Shown piece by piece: positions 42,729 through 51,161 of a DNA stretch of 64,000 nt. Location of the stretch: positions 135,294 to 199,293 of the forward strand of contig FNZT01000005.1 in assembly GCA_900109435.1 (NCBI GenBank), written 5' to 3'. Both the position numbers and the translations under genes were made by a program. The notes beneath the pieces are model-generated. The model was not told the DNA's origin. It ran no database searches and saw only the letters and a program-made list of their open reading frames with translations. The DNA comes from Ruminococcus sp. YRD2003. GTDB taxonomy: Bacteria > Bacillota > Clostridia > Oscillospirales > Ruminococcaceae. Each line of letters starts with the position of its first letter. The stretch's first letter is position 1.

Positions 42729-43882
42729 TGCGTCAGCCTCACACAGGCGTAGGCAAGGCAGATGAGCACGACTGCCGAATACGGGAAGGTCTTTATCGCA
42801 AAGCCGAATCTCTTCCACCGCGAATACTCTGAGCTGTACCGCGCGATACCGCCCTTCTTCCTGCGGACAAACCCTATCCAGAACACAATAAAGCCGATTA
42901 TTCCGACTGCAAGCGCTGTCATCATAAAGAGGTTGCGGGTGAGCGGCATCTTGTCTGTGCTGTCGGTCTCGAGTATGATCAGGGCGAGGTCGTACATCTT
43001 GTAGACTATGCTGACCGATATCGCTGTAAACAGCGAGCCGCTGCTGACCATTCCGTAGCCTGCAACGAGCGATACGAGTATCGTTACCGGCATTGCGCGG
43101 AAGTCCTGTGTCAGCAGTCCTGCCGTAAGCGAGGTGACTACTATCGCGAACGGGTCGCCGAACTGTCTCAGTGCCGCGAACATCGCTCCGTGAAAGAACA
43201 TTTCCGATATTATCGACATTATCACGACGTCGAATATCGTATACATCAGGAATTCATTCTGGTCCCAGACGTAGAGGTCGGCGTCTATGCTGCGGAAGTA
43301 GTCGTATATCTCCTTCGATTCGCTCGAATACGCCGTTGGCAGACTCGCCGCCGTACAGACTATGAGCGTCATGGCTATCGCTCCGACAAGCGCAAGACTG
43401 TTGTTCATGTGCCGCATAAACTCAACCTTGCTCGGGAGTTTGAACTTGATATGCGCATACAGCACGGGTACTGCCACCTTCAGTACCGATACCGAAATCA
43501 GTGCCGCTACTATCTCCATGCTGCCGCCGTAAATGGAGGAGTTGAAGAAGTTGGTATGTATATCGAAGCCGAGCAGCGTGAACAGTGATATGCCGAGCTT
43601 GCCGATGACGTCTTCGGTGAACACCCATATCAGGGCGGATATACCGATGATATAGAAAATGTGCGGCAGCGTTTCTTTCTCCGCCTCCTCGACCGAGTGC
43701 GCGACAAAGCCCTTGCTGTCGACATAGACCTTCTCGTTTTTATTGGCGGCATAGTTGAAGGCACAGTGATTGTCCTTATTGCGTCGCCATTTCTTGTATT
43801 TCTCGTTGTATGAATCATGCTGGGTAGAGTAGTCGAACTCGCCGATAACGTCTACTATGCCACTCTTGCTCTCATCACTCAT
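42725..43882 (-). CDS. CPBP-like membrane protein, catalytic motif degenerate
   Basis: A 385-residue protein with a soluble N-terminal stretch of about 70 residues and about eight membrane segments. The region SEMFFHGAMFAALRQFG lies where CPBP (CAAX/ABI) proteases have a Glu-Glu-X-X-X-Arg motif. Here the first Glu is Ser and the Arg is His, and the later His helix reads TSLTAGLLTQDF. It is therefore likely a non-catalytic relative or one with altered chemistry; the family call itself is moderate. GGAGG precedes the ATG. Confidence 0.6.
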   Translation of the reverse strand: MSDESKSGIVDVIGEFDYSTQHDSYNEKYKKWRRNKDNHCAFNYAANKNEKVYVDSKGFVAHSVEEAEKETLPHIFYIIGISALIWVFTEDVIGKLGISLFTLLGFDIHTNFFNSSIYGGSMEIVAALISVSVLKVAVPVLYAHIKFKLPSKVEFMRHMNNSLALVGAIAMTLIVCTAASLPTAYSSESKEIYDYFRSIDADLYVWDQNEFLMYTIFDVVIMSIISEMFFHGAMFAALRQFGDPFAIVVTSLTAGLLTQDFRAMPVTILVSLVAGYGMVSSGSLFTAISVSIVYKMYDLALIILETDSTDKMPLTRNLFMMTALAVGIIGFIVFWIGFVRRKKGGIARYSSEYSRWKRFGFAIKTFPYSAVVLICLAYACVRLTQ

Positions 43883-44000
43883 CCGACCACCTCCTTGCTA
43901 TAAAATGCGACTCTATGCTAATTTATATTATACCATAATCGGGTTTGTATAATGTTATTTTTTTACCTTTAAAATGTGAACAAACTGTTAATTAAATTGC

Positions 44001-44339
44001 TCATTCCATTACGTGGTCGAGCGCACAGTAGAAAATACGCTGTACGTGTTCGTCACACAACGAGTAGAATATCGTCTTGCCCTCGCGGCGTGTCGCCACA
44101 AGACGCGCCTGCTTCAGTACGCGGAGCTGATGCGAGATAGCCGACTGAGTCATCCCGAGCAGACGTGCGATATCACACACGCACAGTTCACTTCTGCACA
44201 GAGCGGCAATTATTCTGAGCCTTGTCGGGTCGCCGAAAACCTTCAGCAGCTCCGCCGCGTCGTAAAGTGCCGATTCGTCGGGCATTTCGTCCGCAGCTCT
44301 GCCGATGCTCCCTTTTTTTGCGGTGTTTTGCTCTTCCAT
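44001..44339 (-). CDS. ArsR/SmtB-family metal-sensing repressor
   Basis: A 112-residue winged-helix repressor. The HTH is LCVCDIARLLGMTQSAISHQLRVLKQ. The C-terminal helix carries Asp96, His98, His109 and Glu112 with exactly the spacing of the zinc-sensing alpha-5 site of SmtB. An ELCVCD segment (Cys53, Cys55) recalls the alpha-3N cysteine site of CadC/ZiaR. So it should sense zinc or a similar metal. ATG 44339 has GGAG in front. It follows a small membrane protein gene by 11 bp, and no metal pump is near. Confidence 0.9.
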   Translation of the reverse strand: MEEQNTAKKGSIGRAADEMPDESALYDAAELLKVFGDPTRLRIIAALCRSELCVCDIARLLGMTQSAISHQLRVLKQARLVATRREGKTIFYSLCDEHVQRIFYCALDHVME

Positions 44340-44350
44340 TTTCCTTCTCC

Positions 44351-44797
44351 TTAAAACATTGGTATTACCGACACTATCTGCATCGTCACAAAAACAGCAA
44401 ATGTGCTGAAAACAAATCCTATCACGCACGTAAGTATCGTCCATATATCGTATACCTTCCTGCTCCTGCGGCTGAACAGGACGTGGTATGTGCGGTCGGT
44501 ACGGTACATCTTGTCGTTGAGTATCATCTCGCTCGGGAATATGCACGGGTACTCGGTCCCTTCAACTTCGTAATACGCCACCTTGAAGTTGCCCTTCGGT
44601 GACTTGTCCACGCGGATGAACTTTGCCTCGGTGCGCTTGGTGAAAAGCATTCGCACACAGAAAAACGCAAACATGAACATCATCAGCACGATAGCCAGCT
44701 CTATAAGTACAAGTCCGCCCAATACGAGCATCTCGTTGCTCACGCCCAGTATCTTGCAGAATACGATTATGACTATCAATGCTATGACGAGCTCCAT
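44351..44797 (-). CDS. Small membrane protein of unknown function
   Basis: A 148-residue protein with two hydrophobic segments at the N-terminus (about 2-20 and 27-50) and one at the C-terminus (about 118-143), enclosing a basic soluble domain of about 60 residues. No family recognised. ATG 44797 is set by GGAGGTG. It is the first gene of a two-gene unit with the SmtB-like repressor and so may be under metal control. Confidence 0.7.
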   Translation of the reverse strand: MELVIALIVIIVFCKILGVSNEMLVLGGLVLIELAIVLMMFMFAFFCVRMLFTKRTEAKFIRVDKSPKGNFKVAYYEVEGTEYPCIFPSEMILNDKMYRTDRTYHVLFSRRSRKVYDIWTILTCVIGFVFSTFAVFVTMQIVSVIPMF

Positions 44798-44852
44798 GTG
44801 CTCACCTCCGTCCGACTGTATGTATACACAGATACGCTTGACATTATGTTCT

Positions 44853-44881
44853 ATTTTACCACATTTATGTACAAAAGTCAA
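44853..44881 (-). promoter_or_regulatory. Promoter of the small membrane protein and repressor
   Basis: On the minus strand TTGACT (44876-44881), 17-bp spacer, TAAAAT (44853-44858). Confidence 0.8.
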
Positions 44882-45088
44882 CAAAAAGGCTTCGGTTACG
44901 GTATCCGCCTGCCCCCGACTTTCTCCGCACGGGAACACTGCTCCCATGACACATTATTTCACGCCGCGATCGCCTCAATGCGGAAGCGGTCTGCGTGCGG
45001 TATACACCTATTGCTGTCAATGCCGCTCCTGCCGTGCGACGCGCTCCGAGCACTTTTTTACAGAATGGAAAAATATTTTTTACGACTG

Positions 45089-45117
45089 TTGCTTTTTTAT
45101 AAATAGTATGATATAAT
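45089..45117 (+). promoter_or_regulatory. Promoter of the cellobiose phosphorylase gene
   Basis: TTGCTT at 45089-45094, 17-bp spacer, TATAAT at 45112-45117. Confidence 0.75.
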
Positions 45118-45188
45118 ATTTTTATATCATACCGTCTGACTGTAAGCACTGCGGTCTTGCGGTAAAAACGAGTTAGGAGTTAATCTAT

Positions 45189-47603
45189 ATGAAGTACGGA
45201 CATTTCGACCTTGAAAACAAGGAATACGTCATCACTAATCCCGCTACTCCCGCACCATGGGCCAATTACCTCGGTGACCCCGAGTACGGCGCTATGATAT
45301 CCAACAACGCCGCAGGCTACAGCTTCGTGAAGTCGGGCGCTAACGGTCGTATCTCTCGCTTCCGCTTCAATTCCGAAATGGCGCTCCCAGGACGCTATAT
45401 CTACATCCGCGACAACGACGCCAACGACTACTGGTCGGCTTCATGGCAGCCCGTCGGCAAGCCGCTCGACAAGTATAAGAGCGAATGCCGCCACGGTACT
45501 GCATACACTGTCATCTCTGCCGAATATACAGGCATCAAGTCCGAGGTGACTTACTATGTCCCCTATGGCAAGACTTATGAGGTATGGCGCGCTAAGGTGA
45601 CGAACGCCTCCGACAAGGAGAGAAAACTCTCCGTTTACGGCATGGTGGAGTTCACCAACGAGCCCAACTACGAGCAGGACCAGGTAAACCTCCAGTATAC
45701 GCTGTTCATCACGCGTACAAGCTTCGAGGAGAACCGTATCATCCAGCATATGAACGAGAATACAGGCTTCGACGAAACAGGCTCTAACCACAAGGAGCGC
45801 TTCTTCGGTATGGTAGGTCAGCCCGTTACAGGCTATAACGGCTCGCTCAGCAACTTCATCGGTCCATACAGGACTTTCTCAAATCCTATCGCTGTTGAAT
45901 CAGGCAAGTGCGACGGCGTTATGAACTACAACTCCAATTCATGCGGCGCTCTCCAGAGCGATATCACCCTCGCTGCGGGCGAAACAAAGGAGTTCGTCTT
46001 CATCATGGGTCAGCGAAACAGCGCTGAGGCTGCCGCTATACTCGATGAGTACAAGGCTGAAGGCAAAGTTGACGCCGAGATAAAGCAACTCAAGGACTAC
46101 TGGCACGGTCAGCTCGCTAATTTCCAGGTCGAGACTCCGTCCGACGAGTTCAACAACATGATAAACGTCTGGAACGCTTACCAGTGCTTCATCACTTTCA
46201 TCTGGTCAAGAGCCGCTTCCTTCGTGTACTGCGGTCTCCGCAACGGCTACGGCTACCGCGACACTGTTCAGGATATTCAGGGTATCATCCACCTCGACCC
46301 CGAGCTCGCCGCTGAGAAGATACGCTTCATGCTCTCGGCTCAGGTAAGCAACGGCGGCGGTCTCCCGCTCGTTAAGTTCAACCACAACGCAGGTCACGAG
46401 ACTTGTCCCGACGAGAACGACGAGCACAGCGTTTACGCTAAGGAAACAGGTCACCCCTCGTACCGCGCTGACGACGCTCTCTGGCTCTTCCCGACTATCG
46501 TTAAGTACCTCGGTGAGAGCGGAAACAAGGGCTTCCTCGATGAGGTCATCACCTACGCTGAGGAGGGCGGCGGTGAGGCTACCGTTTACGAGCACCTCAA
46601 GAACGCTATCCGCTTCTCGCTCGAAAGACTCGGAAGCCACGATATGCCCGCAGGTCTCCACGCTGACTGGAACGACTGCCTCCGCCTCGGAAAGCAGGGC
46701 GAGTCCACATTCGTTGCGTTCCAGCTCTACTACGCTATGAACGTTATGACCGAGTTCGCTCAGAGCCGCGGCGACAATGAGTACGTCACATTCATCACTG
46801 AGGCTAAGGCAAAGCTTGCTTCCGCGCTCGAAAAGTGCTGGGACGAGGACCGCTTCATCCGCGGTATCCGCGATAACGGCGTCATCGTCGGTGCCAAGAA
46901 GGACCCCGAGGCCAATATGTGGCTCAACCCGCAGAGCTGGTCCGTCATCTCGCGCTTTGCCTCCGCCGAGCAGGCTGACAAGGCTATGGACAGCGTTCAC
47001 GATATACTCAACACACCCTACGGCGCTAAGCTCCTCGAGCCCCCCTACAAGTACCACCACTTCGAGGGCGCGCTCATGCAGGTGTTCAACCTCGATACAA
47101 AGGAAAACGGCGGTATCTTCTCGCAGTCGCAGGGCTGGCTGATTCTCGCCGAGGCTCTCCTCGGTCACGGCGACCGCGCATTCGAGTACTTCCTCGAGAG
47201 CTCGCCTGCCGCTATGAACGACAAGGCTGAGATACGCGTTATGGAGCCATATGTTCACGGTCAGTTCACCGAGTCGAAGGCTTCTCCCTATGAGGGACGC
47301 TCGCACGTTCACTGGCTCACGGGTACTGCTTCGACTGTTATGGTCGGCTGCGTTGAGGGTATCTGCGGTATGCGCCCCGATCTCGGCGGTCTCAATATCG
47401 CTCCTTCTATACCCGCTTCATGGGACGGCTTCAAGATATTCAAGAACTTCCGCGGCAAGAAGCTCAACATCACTGTTGACAACTCGGCTCACGTGCAGTC
47501 GGGCGTCAAGGAGCTGTACCTCAACGGTACAAAGCTCGAAGGCAGCTATGTTCCTGCGGACAAGCTTGCAGACACTAACGAGATAAAGGTAGTTCTCGGT
47601 TAA
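45189..47603 (+). CDS. Cellobiose phosphorylase (GH94)
   Basis: An 804-residue cytoplasmic enzyme converting cellobiose and phosphate to glucose 1-phosphate and glucose, saving ATP. Start MKYGHFDLENKEYVITNPAT, the GLRNGYGYRDTVQDIQG segment, the DWND motif at 493-496 that holds the general acid, and the C-terminal SHVHWLTGTASTVMVG are all typical. Length matches cellobiose phosphorylases (about 810); longer cellodextrin phosphorylases are less likely. No signal peptide. Codon bias is strong, as for a highly expressed gene. Confidence 0.95.
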   Translation: MKYGHFDLENKEYVITNPATPAPWANYLGDPEYGAMISNNAAGYSFVKSGANGRISRFRFNSEMALPGRYIYIRDNDANDYWSASWQPVGKPLDKYKSECRHGTAYTVISAEYTGIKSEVTYYVPYGKTYEVWRAKVTNASDKERKLSVYGMVEFTNEPNYEQDQVNLQYTLFITRTSFEENRIIQHMNENTGFDETGSNHKERFFGMVGQPVTGYNGSLSNFIGPYRTFSNPIAVESGKCDGVMNYNSNSCGALQSDITLAAGETKEFVFIMGQRNSAEAAAILDEYKAEGKVDAEIKQLKDYWHGQLANFQVETPSDEFNNMINVWNAYQCFITFIWSRAASFVYCGLRNGYGYRDTVQDIQGIIHLDPELAAEKIRFMLSAQVSNGGGLPLVKFNHNAGHETCPDENDEHSVYAKETGHPSYRADDALWLFPTIVKYLGESGNKGFLDEVITYAEEGGGEATVYEHLKNAIRFSLERLGSHDMPAGLHADWNDCLRLGKQGESTFVAFQLYYAMNVMTEFAQSRGDNEYVTFITEAKAKLASALEKCWDEDRFIRGIRDNGVIVGAKKDPEANMWLNPQSWSVISRFASAEQADKAMDSVHDILNTPYGAKLLEPPYKYHHFEGALMQVFNLDTKENGGIFSQSQGWLILAEALLGHGDRAFEYFLESSPAAMNDKAEIRVMEPYVHGQFTESKASPYEGRSHVHWLTGTASTVMVGCVEGICGMRPDLGGLNIAPSIPASWDGFKIFKNFRGKKLNITVDNSAHVQSGVKELYLNGTKLEGSYVPADKLADTNEIKVVLG

Positions 47604-47617
47604 AAATGTACAATATG

Positions 47618-47645
47618 AAAGGCGCTCCCTTCTGAGCGCCTTTTT
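47618..47645 (+). terminator. Terminator of the GH94 gene
   Basis: AAAGGCGCTC pairs with GAGCGCCTTT and is followed by T. Confidence 0.88.
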
Positions 47646-47671
47646 GCTGCTTTGAATTACAGAGGCAAGAA

Positions 47672-47711
47672 ATACGGCTGCCGAGAATTACTCTCGGCAG
47701 CCGTATCTTTT
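47672..47711. terminator. Long hairpin terminator of the GH30 gene
   Basis: A 15-bp perfect stem (47672-47686 with 47692-47706) and 5-nt loop, with T-rich tails on both strands. Confidence 0.85.
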
Positions 47712-47740
47712 ATTGAACTGAAAGGAAGTATTACTGTGGG

Positions 47741-50700
47741 TCAGTTCTGGAATGCTATGCGGAAGAAGTTGTACAGGTGAGCTCTGATGCAGTTGTCACC
47801 GTGATAACCGCCGTTTACATAGTGCCATACGTGAGGAACTCCGTTCTTCTCGAAGTTATTGTGATAATTCTTGGGATTGTCGTAAACAGTCTGGTCGTTG
47901 CTTCCGCCTGTTATCATCAGGAAGTAAGGCTCGTTGTTGCTGTCCCACTTGAATGAGCCCGTAACTCCGGGAGCGGGGCAGATAGCGCCGATGTAGCCGA
48001 TCTGATCAGCCATCTTCATTCCGATGAGGAGTGACTCGCGTCCGCCCATGGAGAAGCCTGTTATAGCTGTGTTGTCCTTGCCTGTGAGAACGCTGTAGTT
48101 CTTTGCGATCTCGGGCATGAGATCCTTTGTGAGCTGATTGATGAAGTTATCGTAAGCAGCGTTGTTGTTGTTATCCATAGCCGAGCAGGCATCCTGAGTA
48201 GCACTCGAATAAACATCGGGGAATACGCAGATCATTTCCTTAGCTGCGCCCTCTGCAATAGCATTGCCGAGCATCTCGCGGGTATGCATCACAGCGTTGC
48301 CCTGTGTGAGCATTCTGTCGGGGTTCTCCCAGTAACCATGGAGAATATACATTACAGGGTACTTCTTGTTCGGGTCATAGTTGGGAGGCAGGAGAACATT
48401 GTACTTCTTGTTTCTGTTGCAGACACTTGAGAAGTAGGTCTTGTTCTGTATCTCGCCGTAGGTAACGCCGTTCTTAGCCTCATTTGCCGAACTGGGCTCT
48501 TTCTCGGCTATATTTCCTGCTACCTTGGCTGTGAAGTCCTTCATTGAGAGATGATTAGCGACAGGCTGAGTAGTTGTCGTTGTTGTTGTTGTGGTGGTTG
48601 TAGTAGTTGTTGTTGTAGTTGTTGTAGTTGTTGTAGTCTCAACATAACCCTCGCTGTAACTCTCGGGGAGCTTGTCGATAATGCCTGCGTCGAGCATCTG
48701 TATCGACAGTGCATCTCTTGCTGTTACGCCGTCGCCTCTGTTGTAAACATCGGAGTTGTCGAGAGCCTGTGAATCGAGATTATACTTGTCCTTGTTTCCG
48801 AGGAACTGGAGAATTGCCGTTGCGTCAGCAATAGTTACCTTGCCGTCAAGATTTGCATCGCCGTAAAGTGTCTTCGTCGAAGGAGCTGCTGTGGTCGTTA
48901 CTTCAGGCTGTGCAGTTGTAGTTGTTGTTGTAGTTGTTTCAGCGGGCTTAGGTCCGTCTATCTGAGTGCCTGCCTTTGCGACGATAGCCTCGTCGATTGT
49001 GAGATTTGCGGTGCCTTCCTCTGTCTCAACGTAGAGGATATATCCCGAGCCATCGGGAAGCTTGTAATTCGTATTTGCAAGCTGTACGTAGTTGCCGTCG
49101 GACTGTCCGTTTGCAATGTGGTCGTACTTGGTCTCGCCCGATGCGTCCGTGTACTGGAGCGAGAGCATCATATTGCCCGAGCCGCTCGCTGCTACGCTGA
49201 AGCTGTAGGTCTCGCCTGCCTTGAAGGTAAGCGAGTCAAGGGACTTCATCGCACCGTGCCATGCGCTGCCTCTGTCAGATGCTGTCAGAGCTTTGCTGCC
49301 TGCATAAGCTGTGCCGCCTGATGTTGAGACAGATGCGCCGCCTCTGCCCTCCCAGTCGTCTGTGCCGTTTTCGAATGTATCGTGGTAGTAGTAGCCGTTA
49401 GCGTCGGGAGTGATGGGGTCGCGCTGAACAGGTCCGTCTGTGTCGGCGGGGAGGTTCTTGCCGTCGCTCGCCATGGTCACTACGAACGTGGATACGCTGT
49501 TTGCGGGAAGCTGGGCGAAGAAGGACTCGCCGTTTGCCTCCATGCCCTTTGTAGCCGCGATGTTCTCGCTGCCCGATGTCCTGTAGCGGTCAACGTTGGT
49601 GATGCTTCTGCCGCTGAGGGTGAACTGCTGCGATACCTCGCCGCTGCCCTTGTTGATAGCGACGATAGTTGCCTGTGTATCGCTGTGCTTGTATGCCGAA
49701 ACAAGTATGTTGCTGTTGGGCTGCTCGGTGGCGTCGATACGCATATCACCCGGGCGTACCCACTTCGAGAACTGTGCCATTGCATAGCCTCTCTTCGATA
49801 TCTTGCCTGTGTCCCACATCGGGCTGTACTGACGGCGGATATACCACCAAACGTACGCGTTCATGTTTCCGACAACCATTGCGTTGTGGATGTTCTCCGC
49901 AACTGCAACGCCCTCGGGCCAGCGGTCTGCCGAGTTGGCGTCCGAGTTCGGTACGTAGACCTCGGTCATCCATATCTCCTTGCCGCAGTTTTCGAGTGCG
50001 GGGAAGTCCATGGCGCTGCGCTGTGTGCCGTAGAAGTGGGTTCCGAACATATCGCAGTTCGCCATAGCCTTCGAGTCGTTCAGGATAGCGTTGTAATAAT
50101 CCTTGCTGTAGCTGAAGCTCTCGGGCGACATCATCTTGGTGTTGGTGCCTGCTGTTACGGTCTTGCCGTAGTTTGCGAGGAATGAGGCACAGCGTGAGGG
50201 TGCCCAGTATGTCCACTCGCCCGACCAGTCAGGCTCGTTCTGTACAGAAATGGAGTTGAGCTCTACTCCCTTGCTGTTGCAGAACTTGATGAAGTCGTTG
50301 AGGTGCTTTGCGTAGTTCGCCTCCGCGCCGTTGTTGAGCACGTACTGACCTCCGCGCGGTCCGCCCGAACCGTTGCTTCTCATCGAAGCGGGTGGGTTCC
50401 ACGGTGTCGCAAAAACTGTGGCTCCGAGCGCCGAAGCCCTTTGTGCAGTCGGGATAGCGTTGTTCCATGCGTTCTGCTGGTCACTTACGAAGATACGGAG
50501 TATTGTGAGTCCGAGCTCGTTGGCTCCGTTGCCGAATGCTGTCTGTACCTGCGCTGCGGTCATGTCTCCGGGAGCTCCGTTCTGCGCATTGTAGCTCTGC
50601 CACTCGGGGTGGTTCATGCCTCCGAAACCGCGGATTCGCTGGTACAGCTTGTTTGTGTTGATAGTGCAGGCTCCCGCCGCATTTGCGTCGAGCTCCTGTG

Positions 50701-50797
50701 TGAATGTGCCTGTCGGGAATACCGATGCCGCCGAAAATACCATTGTTCCTGCAAGCATTCCCGCAAGCACAGACTTTATTGCTCTGATCTTGCTCAT
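47741..50797 (-). CDS. Multimodular xylanase: GH30-CBM22-dockerin-CE1 esterase
   Basis: A 1018-residue secreted enzyme. Signal peptide (about 1-41). GH30 subfamily-8-like glucuronoxylanase (about 42-450): acid/base Glu188 in VQNEPDW, nucleophile Glu279 in WMTEVY, and the YIRRQYSP segment whose Arg reads glucuronic acid side groups in characterised members. CBM22-like module (about 470-610, DTFENGTDDWEGRGG). A Thr-rich linker, then an internal dockerin (about 645-715). A linker of more than 20 consecutive Thr follows, then a CE1 esterase (about 760-1018) with GFSMGG and the C-terminal GGYHGDN His. It would cut glucuronoxylan and remove feruloyl or acetyl groups in one complex. AAGGAGG precedes the ATG. 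Confidence 0.93.
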   Translation of the reverse strand: MSKIRAIKSVLAGMLAGTMVFSAASVFPTGTFTQELDANAAGACTINTNKLYQRIRGFGGMNHPEWQSYNAQNGAPGDMTAAQVQTAFGNGANELGLTILRIFVSDQQNAWNNAIPTAQRASALGATVFATPWNPPASMRSNGSGGPRGGQYVLNNGAEANYAKHLNDFIKFCNSKGVELNSISVQNEPDWSGEWTYWAPSRCASFLANYGKTVTAGTNTKMMSPESFSYSKDYYNAILNDSKAMANCDMFGTHFYGTQRSAMDFPALENCGKEIWMTEVYVPNSDANSADRWPEGVAVAENIHNAMVVGNMNAYVWWYIRRQYSPMWDTGKISKRGYAMAQFSKWVRPGDMRIDATEQPNSNILVSAYKHSDTQATIVAINKGSGEVSQQFTLSGRSITNVDRYRTSGSENIAATKGMEANGESFFAQLPANSVSTFVVTMASDGKNLPADTDGPVQRDPITPDANGYYYHDTFENGTDDWEGRGGASVSTSGGTAYAGSKALTASDRGSAWHGAMKSLDSLTFKAGETYSFSVAASGSGNMMLSLQYTDASGETKYDHIANGQSDGNYVQLANTNYKLPDGSGYILYVETEEGTANLTIDEAIVAKAGTQIDGPKPAETTTTTTTTAQPEVTTTAAPSTKTLYGDANLDGKVTIADATAILQFLGNKDKYNLDSQALDNSDVYNRGDGVTARDALSIQMLDAGIIDKLPESYSEGYVETTTTTTTTTTTTTTTTTTTTTTTQPVANHLSMKDFTAKVAGNIAEKEPSSANEAKNGVTYGEIQNKTYFSSVCNRNKKYNVLLPPNYDPNKKYPVMYILHGYWENPDRMLTQGNAVMHTREMLGNAIAEGAAKEMICVFPDVYSSATQDACSAMDNNNNAAYDNFINQLTKDLMPEIAKNYSVLTGKDNTAITGFSMGGRESLLIGMKMADQIGYIGAICPAPGVTGSFKWDSNNEPYFLMITGGSNDQTVYDNPKNYHNNFEKNGVPHVWHYVNGGYHGDNCIRAHLYNFFRIAFQN

Positions 50798-51161
50798 TTC
50801 TGATTCCTCCTTGAATACTTACCTGACTGAGAGCTTTTTACATGATAAAATGTCCGTTTTTCACATGATGTCCGATGCTCTTATTGACTGCATATTAATT
50901 GCATTATATATATGATAAGTTCATTATACGTTAACATTCCTTATCGGTAAACCCACAATGTGTAGGAAAGGTGGACAAAAACACTGACTTTTTATGCTTT
51001 TATTGCCAAAAAGTATTGACACATTCGCACATTTATCCTATAATAAGTATAGACACATTCATTTATGACGGTTGAGGTGAACAAAACGCTTGCCCGCCAT
51101 ATCGTGTCTGATGGGATGACGTTCCGCAATAGGCGGACAAACGACCGACTGGAGGTCTGAA
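50798..51161. promoter_or_regulatory. Divergent regulatory region between the GH30 and AraC-type genes
   Basis: 364 bp without genes. A weak minus-strand promoter for the GH30 gene is TTTACC (50946-50951) with TATAAT (50923-50928), 17-bp spacer. In the GH30 leader, two similar segments each run from CATGAT to TGTCCG or GTCCG (about 50840-50875). On the other side GACACATTC occurs twice (51018-51026, 51052-51060). These are candidate operators for the regulator. Confidence 0.5.
51016..51044 (+). promoter_or_regulatory. Promoter of the AraC-type regulator
   Basis: TTGACA at 51016-51021, 17-bp spacer, TATAAT at 51039-51044. Flanked by the two GACACATTC copies, which suggests autoregulation. Confidence 0.85.

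Noticed and set aside
46206..47312. Open frame of 368 codons on the minus strand
   Set aside because: Shadow of the GH94 gene; strong codon bias there leaves the opposite strand open.
48580..48645. Trinucleotide run as assembly error or slippage
   Set aside because: It encodes an unbroken Thr linker in frame and codons alternate, as in other cellulosomal linkers.
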